Below, piece by piece: positions 1-8,460 of a stretch of DNA of 64,000 nucleotides. Numbering within the stretch: the first letter of the stretch is position 1; the number at the start of each line of letters is the position of its first letter. The position numbers and the translations under genes are program-made. The DNA comes from Pelagicoccus sp. SDUM812002 (GTDB lineage Bacteria; Verrucomicrobiota; Verrucomicrobiia; Opitutales; Opitutaceae), in NCBI RefSeq assembly GCF_031127835.1, contig NZ_JARXHX010000017.1, positions 1-64,000 on the forward strand. Direction: 5' to 3'. A model generated the notes under the pieces. That model was not told the DNA's origin. It was given only the letters and a program-made list of their open reading frames with translations, and ran no database searches.

Positions 1-3
1 TGA

Positions 4-32
4 CGCGGGACGGCGCGAGCGCCGCGCCCTAC
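4..32. repeat. GC-rich REP-like palindrome, family 2, copy 1
   Basis: A 29-base GC-rich element with an inner palindrome (GGCGCgaGCGCC). Its reverse complement matches the element at 48481-48509 at about 27 of 29 positions, and a shorter relative is at 4812-4838. It lies just upstream of the peptidase gene at 110. It looks like a small dispersed intergenic repeat, function unknown. Confidence 0.5.
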
Positions 33-109
33 GATCCGAATCGAACTCAACTCACTTAGCACGCACATTTAATCGCACCCATACCAACTTCTAACTAAAA
101 AGACACTTT

Positions 110-1504
110 ATGAAACTACTTGCCATCTCTCTCTCCGCGTCGCTCCTCGGCGCCGTAGCCGCTGCCAAACCAAGCGAAGACATCGTGCGGGAACGCCTCT
201 TGGGGGCCGCTTTCCTCGACAACCAGTCTTACGACTTGCTCGAAAAGATGACCAACCTCTACGGCGGGCGCATCACAGGATCCGAGTCCAACGAAAAGTC
301 TATGCAGCTTCTCGAACGAGCCCTCGACGAAAACGGCATCGCTAACCATCGAGAGCTCTTCACCTTCCCCGGCTGGGAGCGCCGAGAAGACTCCGCAACC
401 TTGCTGCATCCTCTCAAGCGAGAGCTGCGCTCCATCGCCATGGGCTACGTCGACCAGCATCCCACCTTCGCTGCCGAACTCATATACCTCGGCAAGGGAA
501 CCCCCGAAGAGATTCCCCAGAATTCCCAAGGTAAAATCGGCCTGCTGGCTGCCAATGTAAAACTATCGCAAGATAGTATCCAAGCGTTCGCTACAGACAA
601 CGGCATCAAGGGCCTCCTGCTCACCAACCGAAAAAATGGCGGTCAACTGCTGGCCCGCACTGCCAACTACAGTGGCGACGCCTCCCCCATCCCCATCTAC
701 TCCGTCACCGAGGAAGAGGGCCATTGGCTCAAGCGACTGGTCGAAAGCGGCGAAAATCCGCGCATCCAGCTCTCCACTTCCTCGATCGTCAAGGACATCG
801 AGTGTGCGAACCTTGTCGCCACTATACCGGGAAAAACCTCAAAGAAAATCGTGATCGGCGCACACTTCGACTCCTGGGACTTGGGTCAAGGAGCCCTCGA
901 CAACGGTCTCGGCATCGCCCAAGCCTTCGACATCGCTCGCCTCATCCACGAGATAAATCCAGATAACCACTACACCATCGAAATCGTCTGGTTCAATGCA
1001 GAGGAATTTGGCCTCTTCGGCTCCTACGCCTACATGGAGCAGCATCAAGACGACGAGATCGTGGCTATGATCAACTTGGATATGGTCGGCAATCCCATCG
1101 GGGCCAACGCCATGGGATTCGACTCGCTGCTACCCGCACTCGAAACCTTCTCCAAGGACCTCAACGGATTCGCCCTGCCAAAAGACGTCGCCAACGCGCC
1201 CTGGCTGGGCAGCGACCACATGCCATTCATCAATCAAGGCATTCCCTCGATCACTCTGAACGCTCCCATCAAAGCGGAATCCGTAGCGTACTATCATGAC
1301 TTCGGCGATACCTTCGAAAAGGTGGACAAGGAAGTCCTCTCCAAATCCGTCGGTATCTTGTCACTTCTCGCTTACCAGCTCGCCAACGACCCCAGCCTCG
1401 ACCGCCCTCGCCTCACTGAGCAACAAACGATCGAACTCCTGAAAAAGGCTAAGCTCGACGAGAAAATGAAGACCGCAAAAATTTGGCCTTTCGAAGAAAA
1501 TTGA
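110..1504 (+). CDS. Secreted M28-family zinc metallopeptidase
   Basis: Probable exported di-zinc aminopeptidase/carboxypeptidase (peptidase family M28, carboxypeptidase Q-like) that trims peptides outside the cytoplasm. Residues 1-19 form a signal peptide ending AVAAA. A PA-like insert spans roughly residues 110-225. The M28 core follows: AHFDSWD (His252), ALDNG (Asp264), NAEEFG (Glu298/Glu299), NLDMVG (Asp324) and YYHDFGDT (His396), so all expected metal ligands and the catalytic Glu are present. At 464 residues it has normal length. It is monocistronic, and a strong hairpin (1534-1592) separates it from the convergent oxidoreductase gene. Family assignment is firm; substrate is unknown. Confidence 0.93.
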   Translation: MKLLAISLSASLLGAVAAAKPSEDIVRERLLGAAFLDNQSYDLLEKMTNLYGGRITGSESNEKSMQLLERALDENGIANHRELFTFPGWERREDSATLLHPLKRELRSIAMGYVDQHPTFAAELIYLGKGTPEEIPQNSQGKIGLLAANVKLSQDSIQAFATDNGIKGLLLTNRKNGGQLLARTANYSGDASPIPIYSVTEEEGHWLKRLVESGENPRIQLSTSSIVKDIECANLVATIPGKTSKKIVIGAHFDSWDLGQGALDNGLGIAQAFDIARLIHEINPDNHYTIEIVWFNAEEFGLFGSYAYMEQHQDDEIVAMINLDMVGNPIGANAMGFDSLLPALETFSKDLNGFALPKDVANAPWLGSDHMPFINQGIPSITLNAPIKAESVAYYHDFGDTFEKVDKEVLSKSVGILSLLAYQLANDPSLDRPRLTEQQTIELLKKAKLDEKMKTAKIWPFEEN

Positions 1505-1533
1505 TCCACAAGAGGTGCCCTCGGCTCTGAAAT

Positions 1534-1592
1534 GGGAAGCGTGCTTGTGCCGCGATTCGTGCAGGATCAATCGCGGCTCAAGTCCGCTTCCC
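1534..1592. repeat. Palindromic repeat family 1, copy 1 (intergenic hairpin)
   Basis: A 59-base imperfect palindrome starts GGGAAGCGTGCTTGTGCCGC and ends with the near-complement finishing CCGCTTCCC; the loop is about 11 bases. It sits exactly between convergent genes and its last base overlaps the TAG of the minus-strand oxidoreductase. Related copies are at 4885-4943, 8279-8330 and 8395-8420. It could act as a bidirectional terminator or be a REP-type mobile repeat. Confidence 0.7.
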
Positions 1593-2890
1593 TACTTCGC
1601 CAACTTGCGAGCGCCAGCCAATGGCACAGGGACTGGGCAACACTTGCCCAAGAATGATGTGTATCCAGAAATATCCGCCTTGCTTGGCTCAACTGCCCAA
1701 GGAGCCCCGAGCTCTTTGAAAGACTTCCTTTCGTGAAAGGAGCGAATCGCAAAATACTCGAGATCAGTCACTGTATCCACGACCTCATTACTCTCTTCCC
1801 GAACCGCCTTCCGATACTCTTTTGGAATATCCTGGATGATCGCGGTGTCATGGACTGCGTTAACCCATTTCACCGTTCCTCTCGCCAGCGTACTGGTGCA
1901 GATTCGAGCGGGCTTGCCTTGAATTACATCGATCACTGAGTCGAACATGTGATCGCGCACCGCTAATTGACCAAGTTTCGGATATGACATTCTGACACCC
2001 TCCGCTTCTACTTCGTAGTCGCCAATAAACCGCCAGATGATCTTCCCTTTTTCTCCTTCGATATGGATCTCCGGATCAAAGCGCTGGAACGTACTGTGGC
2101 TCAAGACCACCGCGGCTTCGATGCCCGAATCCATCTCTACCACACTTCGAACCGTGTCGTAGCTTTCGATCGATTTCGACCGGTAGGTTTCGGATAACAT
2201 TTTCATCAACTCCGCTTCCTTGCCGAGCTCATCGCCAGACCAGAACAGGATCAAATTGATCAAGTGGCAAAGCGCGTTGTGCAGAGGAGAATCCAATATC
2301 CAGGAGTCCCCGTCGTGCAATCTACCGCTCCATTTGTTGCGTTCGTAGTAGTTGCGGGTACGCGGCCAAAGCGCTAGGCAATTGATACGTTTCACCTTGC
2401 CGATCTCGCCGCTCAGGATGCGTTCTTTGATATCCCACGTTTCCTCTTGGTAGGCATACTGGAAGCCGACGCTTATTGCGATACCGGCCTTCTTTTCCGC
2501 AGCCTGGATTTCAGCCACATCCTGCAAGGTTGGAGCCAAGGGCTTCTCTACCGTGACTTGAAATCCACGGCGCAGGCTTTCCACCGCCATTTGCGTGTGC
2601 CAGCCGATGCCGGTCGGGATACAAACCCAGTCGATCCGGTCCTTCGCCTTTTCTAGCATCTCCAGATAGTTCGCGTAGACAGGAACCGAACGCTCCTTGA
2701 AAAACGCGATCTCCTCGGCCGTTTCTTCCGGGTTAATAATGGTGACCGCCCCCCATTTCACGCGGCCCATATCGACCAATCGTTTGAGGGCATCTAGGTA
2801 GGCAGAGCCGTAGCCAGTGACGCCTACCAGCCCTACTCGAACAGGGTTGGGCGGGCTTTGCGAAAAAAGGGAGGTTTTAGTTTTGATCAT
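1592..2890 (-). CDS. Gfo/Idh/MocA-family oxidoreductase
   Basis: NAD(P)-dependent sugar or cyclitol dehydrogenase-like protein. The Rossmann start is VGLVGVTGYGS, and EKPLAPT is the conserved Lys-Pro motif of the family. The middle and C-terminal parts (INCLALWPRTRNYYERN, DSPLHNALCHLINL) fit the GFO_IDH_MocA C-terminal domain. The frame stays open upstream to a TTG at 2965 with an ATG at 2953. I prefer ATG 2890 because the fold starts soon after it. However, a candidate operator at 3012-3027 would have the usual 50-75 base spacing to 2953, so 2953 remains possible. It is the first of two Gfo/Idh proteins here; substrate unknown. Confidence 0.88.
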   Translation of the reverse strand: MIKTKTSLFSQSPPNPVRVGLVGVTGYGSAYLDALKRLVDMGRVKWGAVTIINPEETAEEIAFFKERSVPVYANYLEMLEKAKDRIDWVCIPTGIGWHTQMAVESLRRGFQVTVEKPLAPTLQDVAEIQAAEKKAGIAISVGFQYAYQEETWDIKERILSGEIGKVKRINCLALWPRTRNYYERNKWSGRLHDGDSWILDSPLHNALCHLINLILFWSGDELGKEAELMKMLSETYRSKSIESYDTVRSVVEMDSGIEAAVVLSHSTFQRFDPEIHIEGEKGKIIWRFIGDYEVEAEGVRMSYPKLGQLAVRDHMFDSVIDVIQGKPARICTSTLARGTVKWVNAVHDTAIIQDIPKEYRKAVREESNEVVDTVTDLEYFAIRSFHERKSFKELGAPWAVEPSKADISGYTSFLGKCCPVPVPLAGARKLAK

Positions 2891-3011
2891 CCGCGGTAAA
2901 AGGAGCCGCAAGGGCTCTCGTCGATAGAAGAAGTTTGGCCCTGAAATCTGCATGGAACGGGCCAATGGATGACAAACTAGCCGATCAAATGCAGCCGGTC
3001 ATGGAAAAGTT

Positions 3012-3027
3012 GTTTTTCCAGTAAAGC
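3012..3027 (-). promoter_or_regulatory. Weak candidate operator upstream of Gfo/Idh gene
   Basis: GTTTTTCCAGTAAAGC resembles the GTTTAC-N-GTAAAC sites found across the 24-62 kb region, but its symmetry is shifted by one base and the left half is poor. Listed as the weakest member of the set. Confidence 0.25.
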
Positions 3028-3080
3028 GGATTCCTCCGCTCTCCCCTTAGGGCATGTCTTTCAATGACCTCAAACCTTCC

Positions 3081-4043
3081 TCACGCGGGGCAGAAATCCC
3101 GCTGGTGCAACGCTTCGCAACGTTCCAGCACAGACTCGGAAAACGACGGCAGTTGGCTCGCTCGAATGGAGTCTTCCAGCTCCGCCAACGACTTAGCTCC
3201 GGAAAGGGCCAGCGAAACTCCTGGCTGGTCTAAAACCCACCGGTAAGTCGCCTCGGGCAACGTTCTTACACCGTCCCCCAACAATGCGTCTTTCAACGCG
3301 TCCGCATAATCAACCCGCTCCGCGATCTCATCGCGCGAGTAGCGGGCGTTCAGGCTGCCCTTCGGAAAAACGGTTTCGCGGGTGATACCGCCGCTGAGAA
3401 ATCCGTTGGCCATGCATTCGCGAGCTACGACTCCGCAATCGAGTCTCTTCGCTACGTCGATCAAAGGACGCGTCTCTCGGTTGAAAGGACTGAGCACCAC
3501 CTGGATCGCGTCGATTCGGCGTTCCCGCATCCAGTCCGCCGACAGGTCGCAGGTATCAGAGTACATGGAAACGGAGTGTCCGAGCGAGCGCACTTTTCCT
3601 TCCGCACGCAGTTGGTCGAGCTCTGCCCAGACGTCATCGTCGATCTCCGAAGGGCCAAAGGGCGAATGGAAAAACAGCAAATCCAGCCAATCCCGCCCGA
3701 GACGTCGCAAGCTCGCCTCGCAGGAATGACGCGCTTCCTTCGCCGTGAACCGGCCAGGGATCACATCTGTCGCCGTCCGGCCAAATTTGGTCGATATGAT
3801 TGCCTCTTCATGGCGACTTCCCAAACACTTTCCCAGAACGGTCTCGGCGATTCCATCTTCCGTTTTCGACCCATAGAGTGGAGCCGTATCGAAAAAGTTT
3901 ATACCATGATCAAGCGATCCTTGAATAAGTCGCTCGGATGCCGGGAGTTCCACCTCGCCATATACCGAACTTCCCAGAGCCCAAGTGCCTAAACCAATTT
4001 CACTGACTTCTAAGCCAGTCCTTCCGAGCTTTCTCGTCTTCAT
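3081..4043 (-). CDS. Aldo/keto reductase
   Basis: NAD(P)H-dependent reductase or dehydrogenase acting on sugar or aldehyde carbonyls in the cytosol. The AKR tetrad is visible: Asp52 and Tyr57 in FFDTAPLYG, Lys86 in STKFG, and His in LLFFHSP near residue 126. The N-terminus (RKLGRTGLEVSEIGLGTW) is typical, and 320 residues is normal. Its ATG overlaps the stop of the upstream creatininase-family gene as ATGA (4040-4043), so the two are probably translationally coupled and may act on the same metabolite. The closest relatives by style are L-fucose or galactose dehydrogenase-like AKRs, which is inference only. Confidence 0.92.
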   Translation of the reverse strand: MKTRKLGRTGLEVSEIGLGTWALGSSVYGEVELPASERLIQGSLDHGINFFDTAPLYGSKTEDGIAETVLGKCLGSRHEEAIISTKFGRTATDVIPGRFTAKEARHSCEASLRRLGRDWLDLLFFHSPFGPSEIDDDVWAELDQLRAEGKVRSLGHSVSMYSDTCDLSADWMRERRIDAIQVVLSPFNRETRPLIDVAKRLDCGVVARECMANGFLSGGITRETVFPKGSLNARYSRDEIAERVDYADALKDALLGDGVRTLPEATYRWVLDQPGVSLALSGAKSLAELEDSIRASQLPSFSESVLERCEALHQRDFCPA

Positions 4044-4774
4044 TTGTTATCGTCTAACTCCTCAATCCATTTGTTCACCAGCGGCACGGCATTTCCTAAA
4101 AGGAGTGCCAACTGCTTCGCGCCGCGCTCTTCGCTCGCCTCGCGCGGGTCCTCGCCTGTGATGCCGTCGTCATCGAGCGTCACCTTGCGGTCCGGCAGGT
4201 TCGCGGTCTCCACAGAGCCAGGCCTAAAATACATCTGGTAAGAAGTCTCGTAGGCCCCTGCGTGATCCGCCTTAAACGATCCACCCTTCAGAAAATCGTT
4301 GTCTGCCCAAACCTCAAAGGAAGCCGTATCAATCTTCGTTCGAGCGCTCCGGGCTCCCGCTTTCAACGCATCGATCTGCTCCGGCGGATAATGCCCTGTA
4401 AACAAAATGATGATACGAAAGCCTTCGTCCGCCAGCTGGAGGCAAATTTCCTCCGCGAGCTTAGTGATCAGCCCAGCTGAAATCTCGATCGAGTGCGGAA
4501 ACCCCTTGAACGGTTTAATCGTATTCGTAGCCAGCGGTATCGCTGGCAGCACTACACCCCCCGTCTCTTGTGCAAGAGCGCAACAAATCCCTTCCGCCTT
4601 GACCGAGTCGAGTCCGATCGGAGCATGGGCACTATGCCACTCCAAGGCTCCCCAAGGCACGTAAGCTATCCGGCTCTGCGCGAGAATCCGATCAATCTCC
4701 GCCGGCTTCAAGTCGCTGTAGCGTCCCCATGCGACAACTGCAGAGGACGAGGTTTCAGTAAATGAGTCACACAT
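4040..4774 (-). CDS. Creatininase-family amidohydrolase
   Basis: Cytosolic metal-dependent hydrolase of the creatininase family, whose members open cyclic amides or, in some sugar pathways, cyclic ketones (for example 3-dehydro-scyllo-inosose hydrolase). The family metal motif is ALEWHSAHAPIGLD, with Glu45, His47, His50 and Asp56 in place of the usual EQHGPH...D, so metal binding looks intact. A further conserved stretch, FTGHYPPEQID, is visible. It overlaps the aldo/keto reductase start by 4 bases. That partner suggests a sugar or cyclitol substrate rather than creatinine; this is inference. Confidence 0.85.
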   Translation of the reverse strand: MCDSFTETSSSAVVAWGRYSDLKPAEIDRILAQSRIAYVPWGALEWHSAHAPIGLDSVKAEGICCALAQETGGVVLPAIPLATNTIKPFKGFPHSIEISAGLITKLAEEICLQLADEGFRIIILFTGHYPPEQIDALKAGARSARTKIDTASFEVWADNDFLKGGSFKADHAGAYETSYQMYFRPGSVETANLPDRKVTLDDDGITGEDPREASEERGAKQLALLLGNAVPLVNKWIEELDDNK

Positions 4775-4811
4775 ATTAAAGTTGGTAAGAAAAGGGGTAG
4801 CCTTCGCGTTT

Positions 4812-4838
4812 GTAAGGCTGGCGCTTGCGCCACGCCGC
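4812..4838. repeat. GC-rich REP-like palindrome, family 2, copy 2
   Basis: GTAAGGCTGGCGCTTGCGCC followed by ACGCCGC resembles the elements at 4-32 and 48481-48509 and shares the inner GGCGCTTGCGCC palindrome. It lies in the gap between the creatininase and ferritin-like genes, next to a family 1 palindrome. Confidence 0.4.
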
Positions 4839-4884
4839 AGTGCAAGGGAGAGTAACTAACTGACGCAGAATTTGGACTAATTGT

Positions 4885-4943
4885 GGGAAGCGGCCTTGTG
4901 CCGCGATTTGATGCAGGAGATTCGTGGCACAAGGCCACTTCCC
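4885..4943. repeat. Palindromic repeat family 1, copy 2
   Basis: A 59-base hairpin beginning GGGAAGCGGCCTTGTGCCGC and ending GGCACAAGGCCACTTCCC, with long complementary arms. It is the best-preserved copy of the family also seen at 1534-1592. It lies 3' of the ferritin-like gene at 5007 and upstream of the creatininase gene, in a 232-base gap that otherwise holds only the family 2 repeat. Confidence 0.7.
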
Positions 4944-5006
4944 CCAAAGGTTGTTCGCGAAAAGACGGATTTCCCGAAATAGCGTGATGCCAAAAAAAAG
5001 CCCAAA

Positions 5007-6329
5007 CTAATCGTTCCCCTTCGCGAGCGCCAACAAATCGCTGCCCGTTATCCGCTCCTCCGCGCTCAAGCTATGCGGAATCCTACCGCCGAACTCCTTC
5101 GTCATCTCCTCAAATCGCTTCTTCGTTGCCTCAACGAATTCAGCGACCGGTCGGGTCTCCCCAAACAACTTCATGATCTCCGGCAACCAACGATGCCCAT
5201 AACGAACGTGTCCTTGCTCGTCGTTTCGATCGAATGCTAGCAGCGTATCCGCCTCGAAATCATTGAGCTCACGCACCCGATCCATGACTTTCGCCTTGGT
5301 GGGAAAACTCCCCGCTTCGAATTCCATGGTCATCATGGCATAGCGCTCTGGCGGGCTCATCTGCACGAGAATGTTGTACAAATCCAAAGAGTGCTCCAGC
5401 TTCGACAGATCGACTCCGAGCTTGGGAAGCTGCCTGTATCCAAATTGACTGTGACGCGACTCATCCCAAAGGTGGCGAGCCAGATCGTAGTGTAAATCGA
5501 AAGGCGCGTCTGGGGTGTCGTAGAAAATGGTCGAGAGATAGTCTACCGCATCGAGCTCCATCATGAGCCAGACATAAATTGTCAGTCGCACAAGCCGAGC
5601 ATCCGTCGCCGGATCTTCTATCCAAGAGCGCACAATCGGATCGGATTCCGGATCATAACCAAAAACGCTCGAGCAGATGGGGTACTTTCCACGACTGCAA
5701 ACCTCAGGATGCTTGTACACTACCTTCGCATACGACCACTCGAATCCGTCAGGAAAAGCGGCCCCTGCCTGAATTTCAAGCCAACCTCCGCGGACCTTCA
5801 AACAACTTTCGAGACTGGTCTCCCACTCGCTAGAATCCACTCCTTCTAAGTAAGGTTGGATTTCCGCAGCATGGCGTTTCTCGTCGGCTACGAACTCCTC
5901 GACCAACTTACTGGAAGGCCAGTCGGCTAAATGATCCGTCACCTCCAAATACTCCTGGTAGGCCGCAAGAAGAGCCTGCTTCAACACCCGGTAGAAAGCG
6001 CCAACGGCGACCATGGAATCTTCGCAACGAACCGCCTCTTCGAAAAATTCCCGAATTTCCGGCCGCACCGTTTCACTCGAACCAAAGCCGCTCAGTTCCC
6101 GTCCACGTTCGCGGATAAATCGTGCGTGACCCGCCGCTTCCCAAACGTGTTGGCAAAGCAAATACTTGAGCTCTATGTCGCCTACCCGGCAAATCAAAGC
6201 GGTCGCGGTTCGCACAAACTCCCGCTCAACCTCGAAAATGGATCGCAGGTAACCTGCCATGTCTTTAACAGCGGTCATACGACCGCCCAACGGGCGCGCA
6301 CCCGAAACCTTTGCGTTTGAAGAAACCAT
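5007..6329 (-). CDS. Duplicated ferritin-like di-iron protein (paralog A)
   Basis: A 440-residue all-helical protein that reads as two ferritin-like four-helix units in tandem. Unit 1 has Glu53, Glu64/His68 (HVWEAAGHAR) and Glu150/His153 (ADEKRHAAE). Unit 2 has Glu258, Glu290/His293 (HLWDESRHSQFG) and Glu371/His374 (DEQGHVRYGHRW). The last motif resembles the DUF455/ferritin-like ending. No signal peptide is seen. It may be an oxidase, oxygenase or iron-binding protein; the reaction is unknown. A paralog is at 36920-38116. The next gene upstream encodes a PhyH-type Fe(II) dioxygenase transcribed the same way. Fold confidence is good; function is open. Confidence 0.75.
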   Translation of the reverse strand: MVSSNAKVSGARPLGGRMTAVKDMAGYLRSIFEVEREFVRTATALICRVGDIELKYLLCQHVWEAAGHARFIRERGRELSGFGSSETVRPEIREFFEEAVRCEDSMVAVGAFYRVLKQALLAAYQEYLEVTDHLADWPSSKLVEEFVADEKRHAAEIQPYLEGVDSSEWETSLESCLKVRGGWLEIQAGAAFPDGFEWSYAKVVYKHPEVCSRGKYPICSSVFGYDPESDPIVRSWIEDPATDARLVRLTIYVWLMMELDAVDYLSTIFYDTPDAPFDLHYDLARHLWDESRHSQFGYRQLPKLGVDLSKLEHSLDLYNILVQMSPPERYAMMTMEFEAGSFPTKAKVMDRVRELNDFEADTLLAFDRNDEQGHVRYGHRWLPEIMKLFGETRPVAEFVEATKKRFEEMTKEFGGRIPHSLSAEERITGSDLLALAKGND

Positions 6330-6357
6330 ATCGAAATGTAAATGTCGTTGTAGTCGC

Positions 6358-7281
6358 TTAACAGATACGACCGAGTTTAGCCGCCTTGGTGTGACCAGGA
6401 GGATTAACGCCTACCCAACGCTCATCAATCGGCTCACTGGCTCGTTGATAGCGGCTGTCGCTAGAGATGCGCAGGGTATTTTCCGTTTTATTGTCAACTG
6501 ATGCATGCACGAGGAACATGCCAAAGGTCAAAAAGTCGCCTGCCTTGAATTCAGTTGTCAACCAGCGGCCGCCAAAGGAATTCCGTACCGCTGGAGGGTT
6601 CTTGGAAAGCGTTCCCGTGAAGGTCCATCCTCCGTCTTCCGCCCGCTTCTTCTGCTCCGGCTTGTTTTCGCAGTAGCTGTCGACGTCGCGAAACACGTAC
6701 CGTTCAAGCATATCCATACGCTTGTGCGACCCTTCCAGGATCATCAAGCCACCCAGCTCGTATGAGATATCTCCATACGGCAACCAGCAAGTCATGTGCT
6801 GGTGCGTGCCCCGTCCCATATAAGGCAAGTCACAGTGCGGGTTGGTTCCCTTGCCCGGACGCATCGCCCGCAACCAGGTAAAGTCGTAGTGACGAATCTC
6901 TTCGGCGTAAAGCTGGCGATAGAAATTTGTCAGCTTCCCTGAATACAACAGTTCCTGCACGCTCTCGCTGTCACGAGCCGCGTCCGGCATGAAGCAGAGC
7001 CCATTGCCTTGCTTACACCGGGCCTCATCCTGCGGATACGCAGGGTCGAGTATGCCGTCCCCCGCCAAGTGGCTCGTAATAGAAGAGCGAGCTGCCAGAA
7101 CCTTATCTCGGTCTAAGTAGCCACGCATGTAAAGATAGCCGTCTTCCTCGTGACGGCGACGCAGCTCGACAAAATCTTCGGCAGCGTCGGAAGAATCTCT
7201 CAAAAGGCCGACCTTGTCCTCGTCCATTTCGAGTTCGTGGCCATAGGAAGTCAGTTGCGGAATGGGGTAAGTCGTTTTCAT
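6358..7281 (-). CDS. Phytanoyl-CoA dioxygenase (PhyH)-family protein
   Basis: Non-heme Fe(II)/2-oxoglutarate-dependent oxygenase. The iron triad is His149 and Asp151 (NPHCDLPY) and His259 (FLVHASVDN), with Arg271 (TLRISSD) as the likely 2-oxoglutarate anchor. GLMILEGSHK is also a typical PhyH stretch. The open frame extends to 7530 but would then run over the divergent AraC gene. ATG 7281 gives a clean N-terminus (MKTTYPIPQL) and 307 residues, normal for the family. It is divergent from the AraC regulator at 7382, which may control it. The substrate is unknown; PhyH proteins in this type of bacterium are often found with sugar and sulfatase genes. Confidence 0.88.
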   Translation of the reverse strand: MKTTYPIPQLTSYGHELEMDEDKVGLLRDSSDAAEDFVELRRRHEEDGYLYMRGYLDRDKVLAARSSITSHLAGDGILDPAYPQDEARCKQGNGLCFMPDAARDSESVQELLYSGKLTNFYRQLYAEEIRHYDFTWLRAMRPGKGTNPHCDLPYMGRGTHQHMTCWLPYGDISYELGGLMILEGSHKRMDMLERYVFRDVDSYCENKPEQKKRAEDGGWTFTGTLSKNPPAVRNSFGGRWLTTEFKAGDFLTFGMFLVHASVDNKTENTLRISSDSRYQRASEPIDERWVGVNPPGHTKAAKLGRIC

Positions 7282-7381
7282 AGGCACTAGTAAGTTGTTT
7301 AATAACGAACCATCAGCATAGCTGAAAAATGCCTTTGAGAAAATGGTTGTAATGGGAATTCGCATGTAGATTTTGGGAAAT

Positions 7382-8230
7382 ATGCCATCTTCCCCGTCGC
7401 CACCCCCTGGGTCCTGGCTGAAGGTCCCCATCCGTACCGAAATCGGCACCATCTCGCTAGCGGGAGCGCTCAAGGACGGAAGCTGCATCCAGCCCGAATC
7501 GATGCGTACGCTCGGGAATTTCGCCCTCATCTTTATACTTTCTGGACAGATCGCCTACTCGGATGCCAACGGCATCAGGCAATCCGTCGCGCCCGGCGAC
7601 GCCATCCTCGTATTCCCCGATCTCGCCCACGCCTACGGTCCCGCAGCTGAAAACATTTGGGAGCAAATCTACATCGTCTTCAACGGCCCCCAATTCGAAC
7701 TACTCGCCGACGCAGGCATCCTCTCCGCCACACCCCCCCTCTGGCGTCTCGGCTCCGTCGAGTACTGGCAGCACCGGCTCGAGGAGCTCTTCCGCGAAAC
7801 GCCCCTCCGTCACGGCTCCGACGCCACCCGAACAATCGGTCGTTTCGTCAACCTGCTCACCGACATGGCCGCCACCCACGCGGAAGCCCAGCAAACGCCC
7901 CAGGACACCTGGCTAAGCGAAAGCATGCGCCTCCTCTCGGAACCCGGCCCCAACGGTTGGCTGACGCCCCAGCAAACCGCCCAACGCGTCGGCCTCAGTT
8001 ACGAAAACTTCCGCAAGCTCTTCGCCAAACGCGCCGGCGAGTCGCCCGGCTCCTTCCACAAACGCCGCCGCATCGAGCACGCCTGCGCCATGATCTACCA
8101 AGGCTCCCGCCCCTTCAAGGAGCTCGCCGACGAGCACGGCTTCTGCGACGTCTTCCACTTCTCCAAAGCCTTCACCCAAGTCATGGGCGAATCCCCCTCC
8201 GACTACCGCAAACGCGTCAAAGGGAGCTAA
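7382..8230 (+). CDS. AraC-family transcriptional regulator
   Basis: A cupin-like N-terminal sensor domain (about residues 20-140; DAILVFPDLAHAYGP) is followed by a C-terminal AraC double helix-turn-helix (about residues 185-280; LTPQQTAQRVGLSYENFRKLFAKRAGESPGSF, then ELADEHGFCDVFHFSKAF and ESPSDYRKR). The frame also has a TTG at 7373; the ATG at 7382 is preferred. It is transcribed away from the PhyH gene with a 100-base gap between starts, so it likely senses a sugar and controls PhyH and perhaps the ferritin-like gene. The codon bias is strongly GC-rich. Confidence 0.9.
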   Translation: MPSSPSPPPGSWLKVPIRTEIGTISLAGALKDGSCIQPESMRTLGNFALIFILSGQIAYSDANGIRQSVAPGDAILVFPDLAHAYGPAAENIWEQIYIVFNGPQFELLADAGILSATPPLWRLGSVEYWQHRLEELFRETPLRHGSDATRTIGRFVNLLTDMAATHAEAQQTPQDTWLSESMRLLSEPGPNGWLTPQQTAQRVGLSYENFRKLFAKRAGESPGSFHKRRRIEHACAMIYQGSRPFKELADEHGFCDVFHFSKAFTQVMGESPSDYRKRVKGS

Positions 8231-8278
8231 CAGGGGGAGCCAAGAACGTCGCTTACCTAGACCTCTACAATCATCATT

Positions 8279-8330
8279 GTGGGAAGCAGCCTTGTCGAAG
8301 AGCCTGAGCCTGCCGAACGGGTGCCGCGAT
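8279..8330. repeat. Palindromic repeat family 1, copy 3, interrupted
   Basis: GTGGGAAGCAGCCTTGT is followed, after about 26 extra bases (8297-8322), by TGCCGCGATT. Without the insertion this is the left arm of the family 1 palindrome. The inserted piece (CGAAGAGCCTGAGCCTGCCG...) looks like another short repeat landed inside this one. The right arm is missing. Confidence 0.5.
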
Positions 8331-8394
8331 TATTCGCGACCAAACAAACGAACAGTGCTCTTCAGGTACGGCAACAACCAACCCTCTCCCCAAT

Positions 8395-8420
8395 GTGGGA
8401 ATGTGCTCGTCACGCGATTC
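8395..8420. repeat. Palindromic repeat family 1, copy 4, decayed half
   Basis: GTGGGAATGTGCTCGTCACG plus CGATTC matches the left arm of copy 1 with several substitutions. No right arm is visible. Confidence 0.35.
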
Positions 8421-8460
8421 CAACGGCATATTGGAAACAAGCAGTTTAGCCTAAAACGTC

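Noticed and set aside
7282-7530. N-terminal extension of the PhyH protein
   Set aside because: It would overlap the divergent AraC gene by about 150 bases; ATG 7281 gives the normal family start.
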